From: Bacillota bacterium
GTDB taxonomy: Bacteria; Bacillota; Clostridia; Christensenellales; CAG-138
Length of the DNA stretch: 64,000 nucleotides
Assembly (NCBI GenBank): GCA_023435025.1
Contig: JAEYSE010000020.1
Coordinates: 18,990-82,989, forward strand
Direction of reading: 5' to 3'
This document shows, piece by piece, positions 41,949 through 50,913 of the stretch. How positions within the stretch are numbered: the first letter of the stretch is position 1; the number at the start of each line of letters is the position of its first letter. The position numbers and the translations under genes are program-made. The notes beneath the pieces were generated by a model. It did no database searches. It was given only the letters and a program-made list of their open reading frames with translations, and was not told the DNA's origin.

Positions 41949-42944
41949 TCAGGTGGTTTGACGCACGATCAGTTCGGTTTTGACAAGAATCTCCCCAGGG
42001 GTAACCGGTTGGTTGTTGATCATGGAAATGAGATTTTCCGCCGCAAGGCGTCCAAGCATCTGCGTATCCACGCGTATGGAGGTCAATTCGGGCTCTATCA
42101 TTTTGCAGATTTCGCTGTCGTCGTAGCCGATCACCGCGATGTCCTGCGGTATTCGCAGCCCCATGCGCAGCGCCGCTTTCACAGCTCCCACAGCAATGGT
42201 ATCGTTGGTGCAGAACAGGGCCGTAGGCCTATCGGTCAAAGAAAGCAGCGAGGAAGCGCAGCGGATTGCGTCCTCAACCGTGGGTTCAACGGACTGAATA
42301 AAGCGATAATCCAGCTCGATATCGTTCTGCCTGAGCGTATCCGTATATGCGTTATAACGCAAGGAATAGGTATGGGGTGAGAAACGGCCCGCAAGCATGC
42401 CGATTTTGCGGTGCCCCCGGTCAATCAAATGTTCCATTGCCTGCACAGCACCGCCGTAATGATCCGTCGTAATGCTGATAAGGTCATCCATATCCAGCTT
42501 GTTGTTCAATAACACAAAGGGGATGTTTTGTTTTCTGAGGCTCAATATGGTGTCGGTATCCGTCTGCCCCGCAAGTATGACGCCATCCATCTGTTTCTTC
42601 ATGTACAGCTCGCCGCTGGGCAGCCGAAGATCTTTATCAGATGAAACAAACAGGCCATAGCCGCCTTTTGCTGCAGTTTGCAGTACCGCTTCAAATACAG
42701 GGGAATAGAACGGATTAAGCACAACGGGATATTGGCGTTCGTATATGATAAATGCGATATTGTCCGTGCGCTTGCGTACCATGGCGCGGGCGATGGCGTC
42801 CGGCGTATAGTTGAGTATCTTGGCCGCCTCGTAGATTCTGTCCCGCGTTTCGGCATTGACATTGGCAGGTTCGACAAACGCGCGGGATACCGTGGTTTTT
42901 GAGACGCCGCTTAGTTTTGCCACATCCTTTATCGTCGCCGCCAT
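41949..42944 (-). CDS. LacI/GalR-family transcriptional regulator (regulator 2)
   Basis: 331 aa. HTH ATIKDVAKLSGVSKTTVSRAF at the N-terminus, hinge YTPDAIARAM (Met in place of the usual Leu), effector domain from about residue 62 to the end. Start ATG at 42944 after GGAGGCA. It is 160 nt upstream of importer operon 3 in the same direction, so it is its likely regulator. It is flanked by two mirror-image operators and a consensus promoter, indicating autoregulation. Confidence 0.92.
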   Translation of the reverse strand: MAATIKDVAKLSGVSKTTVSRAFVEPANVNAETRDRIYEAAKILNYTPDAIARAMVRKRTDNIAFIIYERQYPVVLNPFYSPVFEAVLQTAAKGGYGLFVSSDKDLRLPSGELYMKKQMDGVILAGQTDTDTILSLRKQNIPFVLLNNKLDMDDLISITTDHYGGAVQAMEHLIDRGHRKIGMLAGRFSPHTYSLRYNAYTDTLRQNDIELDYRFIQSVEPTVEDAIRCASSLLSLTDRPTALFCTNDTIAVGAVKAALRMGLRIPQDIAVIGYDDSEICKMIEPELTSIRVDTQMLGRLAAENLISMINNQPVTPGEILVKTELIVRQTT

Positions 42945-42990
42945 ATTGCCTCCGAGAAGATACGAAAATCTATTATAAAGGTGAAATGTT

Positions 42991-43006
42991 ATGGGAACGT
43001 TCTCAT
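42991..43006 (-). promoter_or_regulatory. Proximal operator of regulator 2
   Basis: ATGGGAACGTTCTCAT, next to the -10 (43011-43016) and over the predicted transcription start. It is the exact reverse complement of the site at 43100-43115. Confidence 0.7.
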
Positions 43007-43010
43007 AAAA

Positions 43011-43039
43011 AGTATACGCTTGGGATTAAAATATGTCAA
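43011..43039 (-). promoter_or_regulatory. Promoter of regulator 2
   Basis: Minus strand: -35 TTGACA (43039-43034), 17-nt spacer, -10 TATACT (43016-43011). Confidence 0.75.
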
Positions 43040-43099
43040 CCAATAAGTGCCAATTAGAGAAATAATTTTAAAAATACTGAAGATAACCCTTCAATTTAT

Positions 43100-43115
43100 A
43101 TGAGAACGTTCCCAT
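43100..43115 (-). promoter_or_regulatory. Distal operator of regulator 2
   Basis: ATGAGAACGTTCCCAT, centred 109 nt from the proximal site and upstream of the -35. The spacing is close to a whole number of helical turns, which suits repression by DNA looping. Confidence 0.7.
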
Positions 43116-43317
43116 AATCCGTTCCCATAGTAATCTCAAAACGCTTGACTTTGCCGGAGTGCTGCATGCGTTAACAGACCAATCTTATACCTTCTATCCA
43201 TGCAGAAAAGAGGAACCCGCAATAAACCGCATCGCAGCCCTTTGCAGCCCGCAGCGCATGTTTTCGGCCTAATCCAAGGGGCATGAAGCATACAATGAGG
43301 CGAAGGGGGGATGGAAC

Positions 43318-43953
43318 ATGGAAGAATTCTGCTTGCGCATCGGTATGCCAGCGCCTGATTTTAACGCCACCAGCACCATGGGGCCAGTCAATATGTCCCG
43401 CTATAAGGGCAGATGGGTGGTATTCTTTTCGCATCCGGGGGATTTTACGCCGATCTGCACCACGGAATTTTTGGCGTTTGCGAAACATGCAGACGCGTTT
43501 CGCGCAATCAACACCTATCTTTTGGGCCTGAGCATAGACAGCAACTCCTCCCATCTTGCGTGGGTGGACAGCATCTATCAGATTGCAGGCGTACGCATTC
43601 CATTTCCCATCGTCGCGGACAGAAAAGGCGAAGTCGCGCGTCTGTACGGCATGCTGGCGCCCGATGTGAGTACGGAAGCGACGGTAAGGTCCACGTTCAT
43701 CATCGATCCTTCGCAGAAAGTCCGCGCCATTCTTACATATCCAATGACCACAGGTCGAAACATACCGGAAATTCTAAGAACAGTGCAGGCGCTGCAATTT
43801 ACGGACGAAACCGGCCTTGTCACGCCTGCAGGCTGGATGCCGGGGGATCCCGGCGTAGTGCCCCCGCCGGGCAATTATCACGATATGCTTGAGCGCATGA
43901 TGGGCCCGGAAGGCATGACGTGCGAATCCTGGTACCTGTGCTTTAAGAAGTAA
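43318..43953 (+). CDS. Peroxiredoxin, Prx6-like
   Basis: 211 aa. The catalytic motif is PGDFTPICTTEF (PxxxTxxC, peroxidatic Cys near residue 49), with the conserved Arg in VRSTFIIDP. Length and C-terminal extension (GWMPGDPGVVPPP) match the Prx6/AhpC-like group found in Clostridia and archaea. A further Cys pair near the end (MTCESWYLCF) could serve as resolving cysteine. It reduces hydrogen peroxide and organic peroxides. Start ATG at 43318 with AGGGGGG upstream. Single gene ending at a terminator. Confidence 0.93.
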   Translation: MEEFCLRIGMPAPDFNATSTMGPVNMSRYKGRWVVFFSHPGDFTPICTTEFLAFAKHADAFRAINTYLLGLSIDSNSSHLAWVDSIYQIAGVRIPFPIVADRKGEVARLYGMLAPDVSTEATVRSTFIIDPSQKVRAILTYPMTTGRNIPEILRTVQALQFTDETGLVTPAGWMPGDPGVVPPPGNYHDMLERMMGPEGMTCESWYLCFKK

Positions 43954-43967
43954 CCGCCCCCGCGATT

Positions 43968-43998
43968 AAAAAGGCCCGCAAATGTTGCGGGCTTTTTT
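43968..43998. terminator. Bidirectional terminator
   Basis: GCCCGCAA, loop ATG, TTGCGGGC with T6 on the plus side and a T5 run on the minus side; serves peroxiredoxin and the convergent LysM genes. Confidence 0.85.
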
Positions 43999-44005
43999 GC
44001 TTCTT

Positions 44006-45151
44006 TTAAAGGGATGCCTTGCGGATCACAAATTCCGCGGTGACCATCTGATAACTGGCGACGGAAAAGTCTTCTATGGTATGGAAGCTTACGCCGCCCA
44101 GGTTGTAAGCTTCCACAAGATCAAGCGGTGCCCTGAGGTTGGTATCGCTCTGGCAGACCACTTCGTGGAGCACGCCGTCGTCGCTAAAATACGTAAAATA
44201 CGACCTCCTGGAGCGTGGGTCAATGCGAAACGTCCCGCCGGTCTCTAAAACCAGCTCATCCGCCTGAGCTGAAGTAAGTATCCGGTAAAGCTCGCTGTAC
44301 TCAGGCCCCGGCATCAAGTCATAGCAGCAGCCGGGTATTGATAAAAGCACTTTCGGGTTGGATATGAACGGGGTTGTAAAGTCGATAGCCGCCTGCAATT
44401 CGTCGATATAAGATATTTCGCGGTATTCGAAAGTGCATACCCATTCGGTGGTGCGCAATATGAGGCGGTCCAGATTGTTGTTGAAGGGAAAGTACGAATT
44501 CGCTTGAATTAAAGCGGCCTGCTGCTCAAGGAGGGTGTTGATCCGCGGGCTGACGACTACGATATAATTTAAAGGGTGCAACTGCAGCGTCAGAGCCTGT
44601 AAAAACCCCGCAAAAGCGATATAATCGCTGGGGTACAGTTCTAACAAACTGATATTAACACCGTAATACTGTTTCTCACCGAGGGTTGCGATTATGTTTG
44701 CTATCAACGTTTGGGAAAGCCTCGCGTCTGAAAGCAGGGTATGCGTCAGCGCGCCGGAAAAACCGGTAAGCGGGTCGATACTCGGGTCGATATTGGTAAT
44801 CACCATCAGGGGCGCTACGCCTCTCTGGCGCGCCATACCGATCAGCTTTGAATCATCGAGTGAGGAGAGCGTACCATCGGGCCTTATGTTATAGCTGAGT
44901 ATGCTTAAATAGGTAAGATAGGGCAGCACGTTCTCCAAAACGTTGTCGCTCACCGTGGGGTAAGCGTCGCCGTTTACCTCAATGACAGGGCGCGCGCCCC
45001 CAGCCTGCGGAATATTTAGCGTCTGGCCGACGGCGATGCCGCCGCCATACTGAAGTTCGGGGTTTACAGAGAGCAGTTGCGCGGTGGTAATGCCAAACAG
45101 CCGCGTAATGGAATAGATGGTATCATTCGGCTGAACGATATAGTCAAACAA
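44006..45151 (-). CDS. LysM plus GH18-like protein, catalytic motif lost (copy 2)
   Basis: 381 aa from a TTG at 45151 (GAGGG upstream), giving MFDYIVQPNDTIYSITRLFG; this aligns exactly with the start of copy 1. A LysM domain lies at about 3-47, then a GH18-like barrel related to YaaH/SleL-type cortex or peptidoglycan hydrolases. The catalytic strand reads YYGVNISLLELYPSDY, where active relatives have GVNIDFEYxYPED: the Asp is Ser and the Glu is Leu, with a Glu one position later. Probably a cell-wall or spore-coat binding protein rather than an active glycosidase. No signal peptide, as in spore-coat GH18 proteins. Confidence 0.8.
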   Translation of the reverse strand: MFDYIVQPNDTIYSITRLFGITTAQLLSVNPELQYGGGIAVGQTLNIPQAGGARPVIEVNGDAYPTVSDNVLENVLPYLTYLSILSYNIRPDGTLSSLDDSKLIGMARQRGVAPLMVITNIDPSIDPLTGFSGALTHTLLSDARLSQTLIANIIATLGEKQYYGVNISLLELYPSDYIAFAGFLQALTLQLHPLNYIVVVSPRINTLLEQQAALIQANSYFPFNNNLDRLILRTTEWVCTFEYREISYIDELQAAIDFTTPFISNPKVLLSIPGCCYDLMPGPEYSELYRILTSAQADELVLETGGTFRIDPRSRRSYFTYFSDDGVLHEVVCQSDTNLRAPLDLVEAYNLGGVSFHTIEDFSVASYQMVTAEFVIRKASL

Positions 45152-45243
45152 ATTGCATCCCTCTTTCCCAAAGGATATTATGCATGGGACAATGTTATAA
45201 GGTTGCCGTGGAATTTGCCAGCGGTCATGCGGGCACAACCGAC

Positions 45244-46380
45244 CTAGACCACCTTCCGGATCTCGTAAAGGCTCCCCAGCGTCCGGTAGCTTACCATGGA
45301 GAAACGATCGATTGTACGGAAACTGATTCCGCCCAGGTTATACGTATCTACCAGTGCCAGCGGCCCTCTCAGGTTGGTTTCATTTTCGCACCAGACCTGA
45401 TGTAAAATATTGTCCTCATCGTAGTATTGAAAATAAGACGCCTGCGTCTGTGGATCAATGCTTACTTTTGCGCGGGTTGCTATCAGCAGCTCATCCGCCT
45501 GCGCCGGAGAAAGCGTACGGAGGAGAACTGCTTCGCCGTCGGTGATTTGCCAAATGTAACAGCAGTTGGGTACCGTCAATAATATTTTATTGCTGGAAAT
45601 CATGCCAGAGGCAAAATCCAAGCCCCGCTGCAATTCATCAATTAGGGGCAGTCTGTGCTCTGCGTCATCATAAGTGCAGGTCCATACGGTGGTGCGAATG
45701 ATCAGCCGGTCCATCAGGCTGTTGAAGAGAAAGGCCTGGTTGATACGTTGGAGTATATCCTGCTGTTCAAGCAGTATATTGATCCTGGGGGCCACCACCA
45801 CGATATATCCAAGCGGGTGCAGTTGCATGGTGAGCAGCCGCAAAAACCCCGAATATGTAACGTAATCTTCCAAGTAAATCTCCGAAAAATCAACATTGAC
45901 CCCGTAATAGTTTCCATCCCGCAGGCGAATGATGATGTTGTTGATCAGCATTTGCTGCAGTGTTGCGCTAGAAAGCAGAGTATGCGCAAGTTCACCCAAA
46001 TAATTTCCAAGTGCGTCCCGGTTGGAAACCACCATCAGCGGGGCCACGTTGTATAAAAGCGCGGTGTCGATCAGCGTGGCGTCATTGGCATATTGGATGG
46101 AGCCGTCCGGGTTTGCCTCAAACCCTATGATGCTCAGATACGTCAGGTAGGGCAGGATGTTTCTTAGGGTGCCTTCGTCCACGGTCGGATAGGCATAACC
46201 GTTCACTTCGATTGTACGGCGAAATGTACGCGTACCGGGGATGCGCAGAATCTGGCCCACTGAAAGTCTGTCGATATCGGTAATTTCCGGATTGACTGAG
46301 AGAAGGGCGGCGGTTGTGATACCAAACAAACGGGAAATGGAATATGCCGTATCCCCGGGCTGCACAGTATACTCAAACAA
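45244..46380 (-). CDS. LysM plus GH18-like protein, altered catalytic motif (copy 1)
   Basis: 378 aa from a TTG at 46380 (AGGGTGAA upstream), MFEYTVQPGDTAYSISRLFG. LysM at about 3-47 and a GH18-like barrel to the end. The catalytic strand is YYGVNVDFSEIYLEDY: the Asp is kept but the Glu is Ser, again with Glu shifted by one residue. It is co-linear with copy 2 along the whole length, so this is a tandem duplication. Likely a LysM-anchored surface or spore-associated protein; activity is doubtful. Confidence 0.8.
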   Translation of the reverse strand: MFEYTVQPGDTAYSISRLFGITTAALLSVNPEITDIDRLSVGQILRIPGTRTFRRTIEVNGYAYPTVDEGTLRNILPYLTYLSIIGFEANPDGSIQYANDATLIDTALLYNVAPLMVVSNRDALGNYLGELAHTLLSSATLQQMLINNIIIRLRDGNYYGVNVDFSEIYLEDYVTYSGFLRLLTMQLHPLGYIVVVAPRINILLEQQDILQRINQAFLFNSLMDRLIIRTTVWTCTYDDAEHRLPLIDELQRGLDFASGMISSNKILLTVPNCCYIWQITDGEAVLLRTLSPAQADELLIATRAKVSIDPQTQASYFQYYDEDNILHQVWCENETNLRGPLALVDTYNLGGISFRTIDRFSMVSYRTLGSLYEIRKVV

Positions 46381-46478
46381 ATGCGTTCACCCTACTTCCC
46401 GCCAAAAGCATTCTTCCATTGTTCTATCGTATGAGATCACTAGAAAGAACATGAGCGAAAAAGGTGTTCGTCCACAAT

Positions 46479-47330
46479 TTATCGGGCCTGGGCGGCTAGG
46501 AGACCATTTAGGAATGAGTCAAAATAGGCATAGAATTCATCGGGGTTACTCAAATGCACGTTGTGGTCCGGTTGGGAGAGCTCCCTCGCGGTGCAGTTTT
46601 GAAGTAAGGCTTTCATTTTCGCATGATCCTCATCGGGTACGGCTTCATGGCTGGAGGAGCGAATAAGCAATACGGGGCATTGGATGCCAGGCAGCAGATG
46701 GTACCAGTTTGTATCGTAGGCGATATTGGCGGCAATGGCCTGGTTGCTGTGCATCATTTTGTAGCCCGTTTCGTCTTCATACAGGCTTCCTATAAAATAC
46801 TCGTATTCAAGCTGAGATTCTGTCTGCCTTTTCAGAAAATCCTGTGCCTGCTGCAGTGTCACAAACGGCATGGGCCAGTCTTTTGTCAGTGGGTCTATGT
46901 CGGGGATTTCGCTAAGAGGCAATCCAGGGTTATCCTTAAGCCCATTTGCGGATTTGTCAAGCAAAGCCAATGCATCAACACGCTCTGGGTATAGAGCAGC
47001 TAAATGTCCGGCGACCCGCGCTCCCATGGAATGGCCAACGAGTATCACGCGCTCAATGCCTAAAAAATCAAGGAGCGCCACAGCATCCTCCGCCATTTCC
47101 TCCGCCGTATAGCGGGAAACGGGCTTGCCGCTCAGGCCGTGTCCGCGCTGGTCCGGTGCGATCACGCGGTATCGGCTTCCATACTGCTGCATAAAGGCAG
47201 AAAAGGTTTGCCCACGCCCCCATCTTCCATGGAGGCATAGGATAACCGGGCCCGACGTCCTGGTATCCAGATAGAACAGGTCAATCGAATTGAGCCTTGC
47301 TGCCGCCCGGTATATCGTGATTGGTTCCAT
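46479..47330 (-). CDS. Alpha/beta-hydrolase
   Basis: 283 aa from the ATG at 47330 (GGGAGGAA upstream). Features: oxyanion HGRWGRG, nucleophile elbow GHSMGARVAGH (Ser near residue 98), a candidate acid in the LLIRSSSHEAVPDEDH strand and the catalytic His in SQPDHNVH. A cap region lies between residues about 125 and 210. The family includes esterases, epoxide hydrolases, haloalkane dehalogenases and MhpC-type C-C hydrolases. Cytoplasmic, single gene, substrate unknown. Confidence 0.87.
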   Translation of the reverse strand: MEPITIYRAAARLNSIDLFYLDTRTSGPVILCLHGRWGRGQTFSAFMQQYGSRYRVIAPDQRGHGLSGKPVSRYTAEEMAEDAVALLDFLGIERVILVGHSMGARVAGHLAALYPERVDALALLDKSANGLKDNPGLPLSEIPDIDPLTKDWPMPFVTLQQAQDFLKRQTESQLEYEYFIGSLYEDETGYKMMHSNQAIAANIAYDTNWYHLLPGIQCPVLLIRSSSHEAVPDEDHAKMKALLQNCTARELSQPDHNVHLSNPDEFYAYFDSFLNGLLAAQAR

Positions 47331-47410
47331 AATATTCCTCCCAGATGTGGATGGCACAAGTATAGCACACGGTTATTGCGAATATATACTTTTCATGACG
47401 CCTAAGAAAA

Positions 47411-47443
47411 TAAAAATGCCCGGAGCCGTTTGGCTCCGGGCAT
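47411..47443 (-). terminator. Terminator of the sugar operon
   Basis: ATGCCCGGAGCC, loop GTTT, GGCTCCGGGCAT (47416-47443), followed on the minus strand by TTTTATTTT. Directly after the GNAT stop. Confidence 0.85.
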
Positions 47444-47456
47444 ATAGAATGGAAAA

Positions 47457-47996
47457 TCAATTCCCTGATGCAAGCGCGTATCGGATCAGCTCCGGCGCGT
47501 CTACCGATCGTTTTGTGATGCCGCAGGAAGAAAACCCGTTGCGAGAGAGTACCTGCAAAGACGGCAGGTTTTTCGGGTCCACCAGTGCATCCACACAGGC
47601 AAAGCCGATCTCAGAAAACGCATACTGACTCACCGCGCGGATGGCTTCGCTGGCATAGCCTTTCCCGTGGAATGCTGGCAGCAACTCGTAGCCGATTTCC
47701 GTGCTGCCCTCTTCCAACCGGAAATTCCAAAGGCAGACGCTGCCGATAAACGAACCGCTTTCTTTTAAGGTGATGGCCCAAAACAGACAGTTTCCTTCTG
47801 CCATCATCTGCATGCGGGTCACCACATAGCGCTCCGCCTCTTCCAACTTCACATAGGGGGAAAACCCCATCATGGCCGTGACGGTACGGTCTTGCCGCAG
47901 TGCAAAGAAACCAGATGCATCTTCCCTGCAAATGGGGCGGATAGTAAGGCGCTCCGTCTCAATCGTCAGATTTTGCGGAAGCGGAATGGCGCTCAT
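47457..47996 (-). CDS. GNAT acetyltransferase
   Basis: 179 aa from the ATG at 47996, which overlaps the stop of the kinase gene (ATGA) and has GGAAGGAGC upstream. RimJ/RimL-like N-terminus (IETERLTIRPICREDAS), acetyl-CoA loop in GYELLPAFHGKGYASEA, then VDPKNLPSLQVLSRNGF. Last gene of the sugar operon before the terminator. The link with sugar metabolism is only positional; the acceptor may be a protein or small molecule. Confidence 0.85.
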   Translation of the reverse strand: MSAIPLPQNLTIETERLTIRPICREDASGFFALRQDRTVTAMMGFSPYVKLEEAERYVVTRMQMMAEGNCLFWAITLKESGSFIGSVCLWNFRLEEGSTEIGYELLPAFHGKGYASEAIRAVSQYAFSEIGFACVDALVDPKNLPSLQVLSRNGFSSCGITKRSVDAPELIRYALASGN

Positions 47997-49474
47997 GCGG
48001 TTGCTCCTTCCATAAGCCTCATCAGCCGTGCGTAGGCTTCGTCCCACGCGTCGGTGTGGTGGGGTGTGTAGGTCTCCACCTCAATGGAATCCCGTACAAC
48101 CGCGCGGACATCTTCAATGCCGCCCAGCTCACCCAATGCCACCGCCTGCATCAGCAGGTTTCCAATGCAAGCGCCCTCTGTTGGGCCGGTGAATACCGGG
48201 CGGTCGATAGAATCGGCAGTCATTTGGTTCAAAAGCTTGTTCTGGATGCCGCCGCCGACCAGGTTGAGGGCGTTGAGCCTGCGGCCCTTGAGCGTTTCAA
48301 GTACGCCCAGCGCCCAGCGGTATTTGAGCGCTAGGCTTTCATACACGCAGCGGGCGATCTCGCCGACCGTCTCGGGCACGGGCTGACCGGTATTCTTGCA
48401 ATAGGTCTGAATGCGCTTTACCATGGAGCCGGAGCCGAAAAACTCCTGGTAGTCCGGGTCTATGATGGAACGGAACGGAGCAGCTTTACGCGCCGCGTCC
48501 ACAATATCGTCCCAGTTAAGTTTTTTGCCTTCTTTGATCCAATCCCGCCTGCATTCCTGTATGATCCACATGCCCATGATGTTCTTTAATGGCCTGAAGC
48601 CGCCCTGCACCGTGCCTTCGTTGGAGAAGTTGGAGCGATAGACTTCATCGGTCAGTATGGGCGCATCGGTTTCCACGCCGAAGAGCGACCATGTGCCCGA
48701 AGAGCAGAAGGCGAAATCGCCTTCGCCGGGAATGGCGGCCACAGCCGACGCCGTATCGTGCGTGCCCACCGCCGCGAATGCGGCCCGGTTGAGGGAGAGT
48801 TCGCTGGCGACGTCGGGCAGCAGCCTTCCACGTAATGTTCCCGCGCGGTCAATGTACGTAAATATCCGCTCAGGCAGGCCTAAAGCGCGGATGGTTTCAT
48901 AATCCCAATCCTTTTTGACGGGGTTATAGAGCATGGAAGTGGTGACGTTGGTGTACTCGCTGCCGCGCTCGCCGGTAAAGAAATACCCCAATAGATCCGG
49001 CATCAAAAGCATGCAGGAGGCAGCTTCAAGCGCCGCGTCCCCTTCGCGTTTTCTGCGGTAGAGCTGGTAGACGGTGTTGAAGTTCATGCTGGCAAGGCCG
49101 GTACGGGCAAACAGGGTCTCTTTGGGTACAACCGTATAGACCGCTTCCATATCAACGTCAAGCGCCTGCCGGTAGCAGCGGGGGTTGCCCAACAGCGCGC
49201 CGTTTTTATCCAGCAGGCCATAGTCTACGCCCCAGGTATCCACGCCGAATGCATGGAGGTCGCCTTCCTTCAGCCGCGCAAACGCGGAAAAGCCCGCCTT
49301 CATCTGCTGGTAAAAGTCCAGCGTATTCCAATACAGCACGCCGTTGAGGCTTACGAAGTTGTTTTCAAACCGGTGGAGTTCCTCAAGCGTAATGCGATTT
49401 CCGTCAAAACGGCCGAGTATGGCCCGTCCGTTGCTTGCGCCAAGGTCAAAGGCAAGTAGGTTTAAGTTTGGCAT
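47993..49474 (-). CDS. rhaB: FGGY-family sugar kinase, rhamnulokinase-like
   Basis: 493 aa. N-terminal ATPase motif LLAFDLGASNGRAILGRFDG, substrate region GVDTWGVDYGLLDKNG, SGTWSLFGVE and the C-terminal NLVGGGIQNKLLNQMTADS, all typical of RhaB. It would phosphorylate L-rhamnulose or a related ketose with ATP. Start ATG at 49474 after AGGAG. No rhamnose isomerase or rhamnulose-phosphate aldolase is in the window, and the neighbours are two dehydrogenases, so the real substrate may be another ketose. The symbol reflects family, not proven substrate. Confidence 0.85.
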   Translation of the reverse strand: MPNLNLLAFDLGASNGRAILGRFDGNRITLEELHRFENNFVSLNGVLYWNTLDFYQQMKAGFSAFARLKEGDLHAFGVDTWGVDYGLLDKNGALLGNPRCYRQALDVDMEAVYTVVPKETLFARTGLASMNFNTVYQLYRRKREGDAALEAASCMLLMPDLLGYFFTGERGSEYTNVTTSMLYNPVKKDWDYETIRALGLPERIFTYIDRAGTLRGRLLPDVASELSLNRAAFAAVGTHDTASAVAAIPGEGDFAFCSSGTWSLFGVETDAPILTDEVYRSNFSNEGTVQGGFRPLKNIMGMWIIQECRRDWIKEGKKLNWDDIVDAARKAAPFRSIIDPDYQEFFGSGSMVKRIQTYCKNTGQPVPETVGEIARCVYESLALKYRWALGVLETLKGRRLNALNLVGGGIQNKLLNQMTADSIDRPVFTGPTEGACIGNLLMQAVALGELGGIEDVRAVVRDSIEVETYTPHHTDAWDEAYARLMRLMEGATA

Positions 49475-49612
49475 AGCGGTTTTCTCCTGCTTTGTTGCGT
49501 TGCGTATGATGAATGTGAATAAGTGCGCTGAAATATCATTCCGAAGGGATGGAAGGCTGATAAAAAAAGGAAGGGAACGCGGAACACGTCCGCGTTCCCA
49601 TATTTTAATGCG

Positions 49613-50878
49613 TTACGCGATGGGCTTTGCGTTTGCCAGCAGGTATTTTTCCGCCTCGGCGTTCCACAGGTTGTTGTGCTTGGCAACAAGTTCGTGGAGG
49701 GTCTTGAATACCGGGTCAGACTTGCCCTTTTCTTCAAAGTCCGTGATGGCGGTCAGCGGCATGCTGATCTGGGTGTAGATGAGCTTCTTGCCGCCGGGGA
49801 TATGCGGGAGGTTGAGCGTGGTTTCCACGACGCTGTCCAGACCGCCGATATGCGTGATCATGGAAGCGGGGTTCAGCTTTCCTGCCGCCATCATTTCGAT
49901 TGCTTCGCGTATATCGTCCGTATTGCCGCCGGAGGTCCCCACGATGTGGTGCGCGGCGTAGTGGACGTTGTAGAAGTTCAACTCGGCTTTAAATTCGGTG
50001 TTAGACGGGCCTGCAAAGAAGTTGAGGCAGCCGTCAAAGCCCAGTATGGCGTTGCCCTGCTCCACAACGGGCCTCACGGGCGCGAATACGATGACGTCGT
50101 CATAGCCTGTTCCGCCCGAAAGCTCCATCAGCTTTGCAACAGGATCGCTTTCCTTTGCGGTGTTGAGGTAGATCAACTCAATGCCCAGTTCCTTTGCGTG
50201 CTCCACAGTGTAGAGGCTCTGTGCGCGGGAAAGACGCGCGTCGTCGATATCCGTAACCACAATCAGGCTCGGCCTGCGGTCACAATGCAGCGCGTAATCG
50301 ATGGCGCCAAGACCCATGGGGCCAACGGAAGCAAGGAGTGCCAGCTTGCCGCCCTCTACAATGCCCATCTGATGGACATAGCTGCCCGGCTTGGTGTGGT
50401 ACATGGCATGATAGGTGCCAATGATGCAACTCACCGGCTCCGCGAGGGATCCGTAGAAGTAAACATCGGAATCGTAATGGAGGAGGCAATCCATCTCCAT
50501 GATTTCCATGGGGATGTTGACAGCCGTGGAGCTGCCGCCGCAATTGCGGTAGGAGTAACCCGGCGCGTCCAAAGAACCTTTGTAAAAGTGTGCAGGCTGT
50601 ATGGCAAAACGCTCGCCCGCCTTGAACTTATCCTTCCATTTTTCGCCCACCTCCAGAATTTCGCCGCAGAATTCATGGCCAACGATGGTGGGGTTGGTGG
50701 AAACATCATCAGGAACGCGCTTGTGCGCGGCACCCTGTATGGCCGCCTTATACGAACTCATGCAGATGCTGTCCGAGATGACTTTTGCGCGCACCTCGTC
50801 CGGCTTGAGGACGTCGAGTTCAAATTCTTCCAGCCTGAGGTCATTGGCTCCATAAAGCCGTACTGCCTTTGTTTTCAT
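49613..50878 (-). CDS. Medium-chain zinc-type dehydrogenase, sorbose-1-phosphate reductase-like
   Basis: 421 aa. N-terminal GroES-like domain with GHEFCGEILEVGEKW; the Rossmann region has LLASVGPMGLGAIDYAL and VVTDIDDARL. Sequence and length recall the group annotated as L-sorbose 1-phosphate reductase. The catalytic zinc site is unusual: the first ligand region reads DSICMSSYK. It probably oxidises or reduces a sugar or polyol phosphate with NAD(P). Start ATG at 50878 after AAAGGAA. It lies between a PHP protein and the kinase, in one operon. Confidence 0.82.
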   Translation of the reverse strand: MKTKAVRLYGANDLRLEEFELDVLKPDEVRAKVISDSICMSSYKAAIQGAAHKRVPDDVSTNPTIVGHEFCGEILEVGEKWKDKFKAGERFAIQPAHFYKGSLDAPGYSYRNCGGSSTAVNIPMEIMEMDCLLHYDSDVYFYGSLAEPVSCIIGTYHAMYHTKPGSYVHQMGIVEGGKLALLASVGPMGLGAIDYALHCDRRPSLIVVTDIDDARLSRAQSLYTVEHAKELGIELIYLNTAKESDPVAKLMELSGGTGYDDVIVFAPVRPVVEQGNAILGFDGCLNFFAGPSNTEFKAELNFYNVHYAAHHIVGTSGGNTDDIREAIEMMAAGKLNPASMITHIGGLDSVVETTLNLPHIPGGKKLIYTQISMPLTAITDFEEKGKSDPVFKTLHELVAKHNNLWNAEAEKYLLANAKPIA

Positions 50879-50913
50879 AATCGTTTCCTTTCCGGGCCTG
50901 TGCCCTGCACAAA

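Larger units (their letters stand above)
42945..43317. other. Intergenic region between regulator 2 and peroxiredoxin
   Basis: 373 nt. The left half holds the regulator promoter (43011-43039) and two operators (42991-43006 and 43100-43115), plus a half-site CGTTCCCAT at 43120-43128. From 43140 to 43317, before the peroxiredoxin gene, I see no clear promoter or RNA. Confidence 0.6.
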
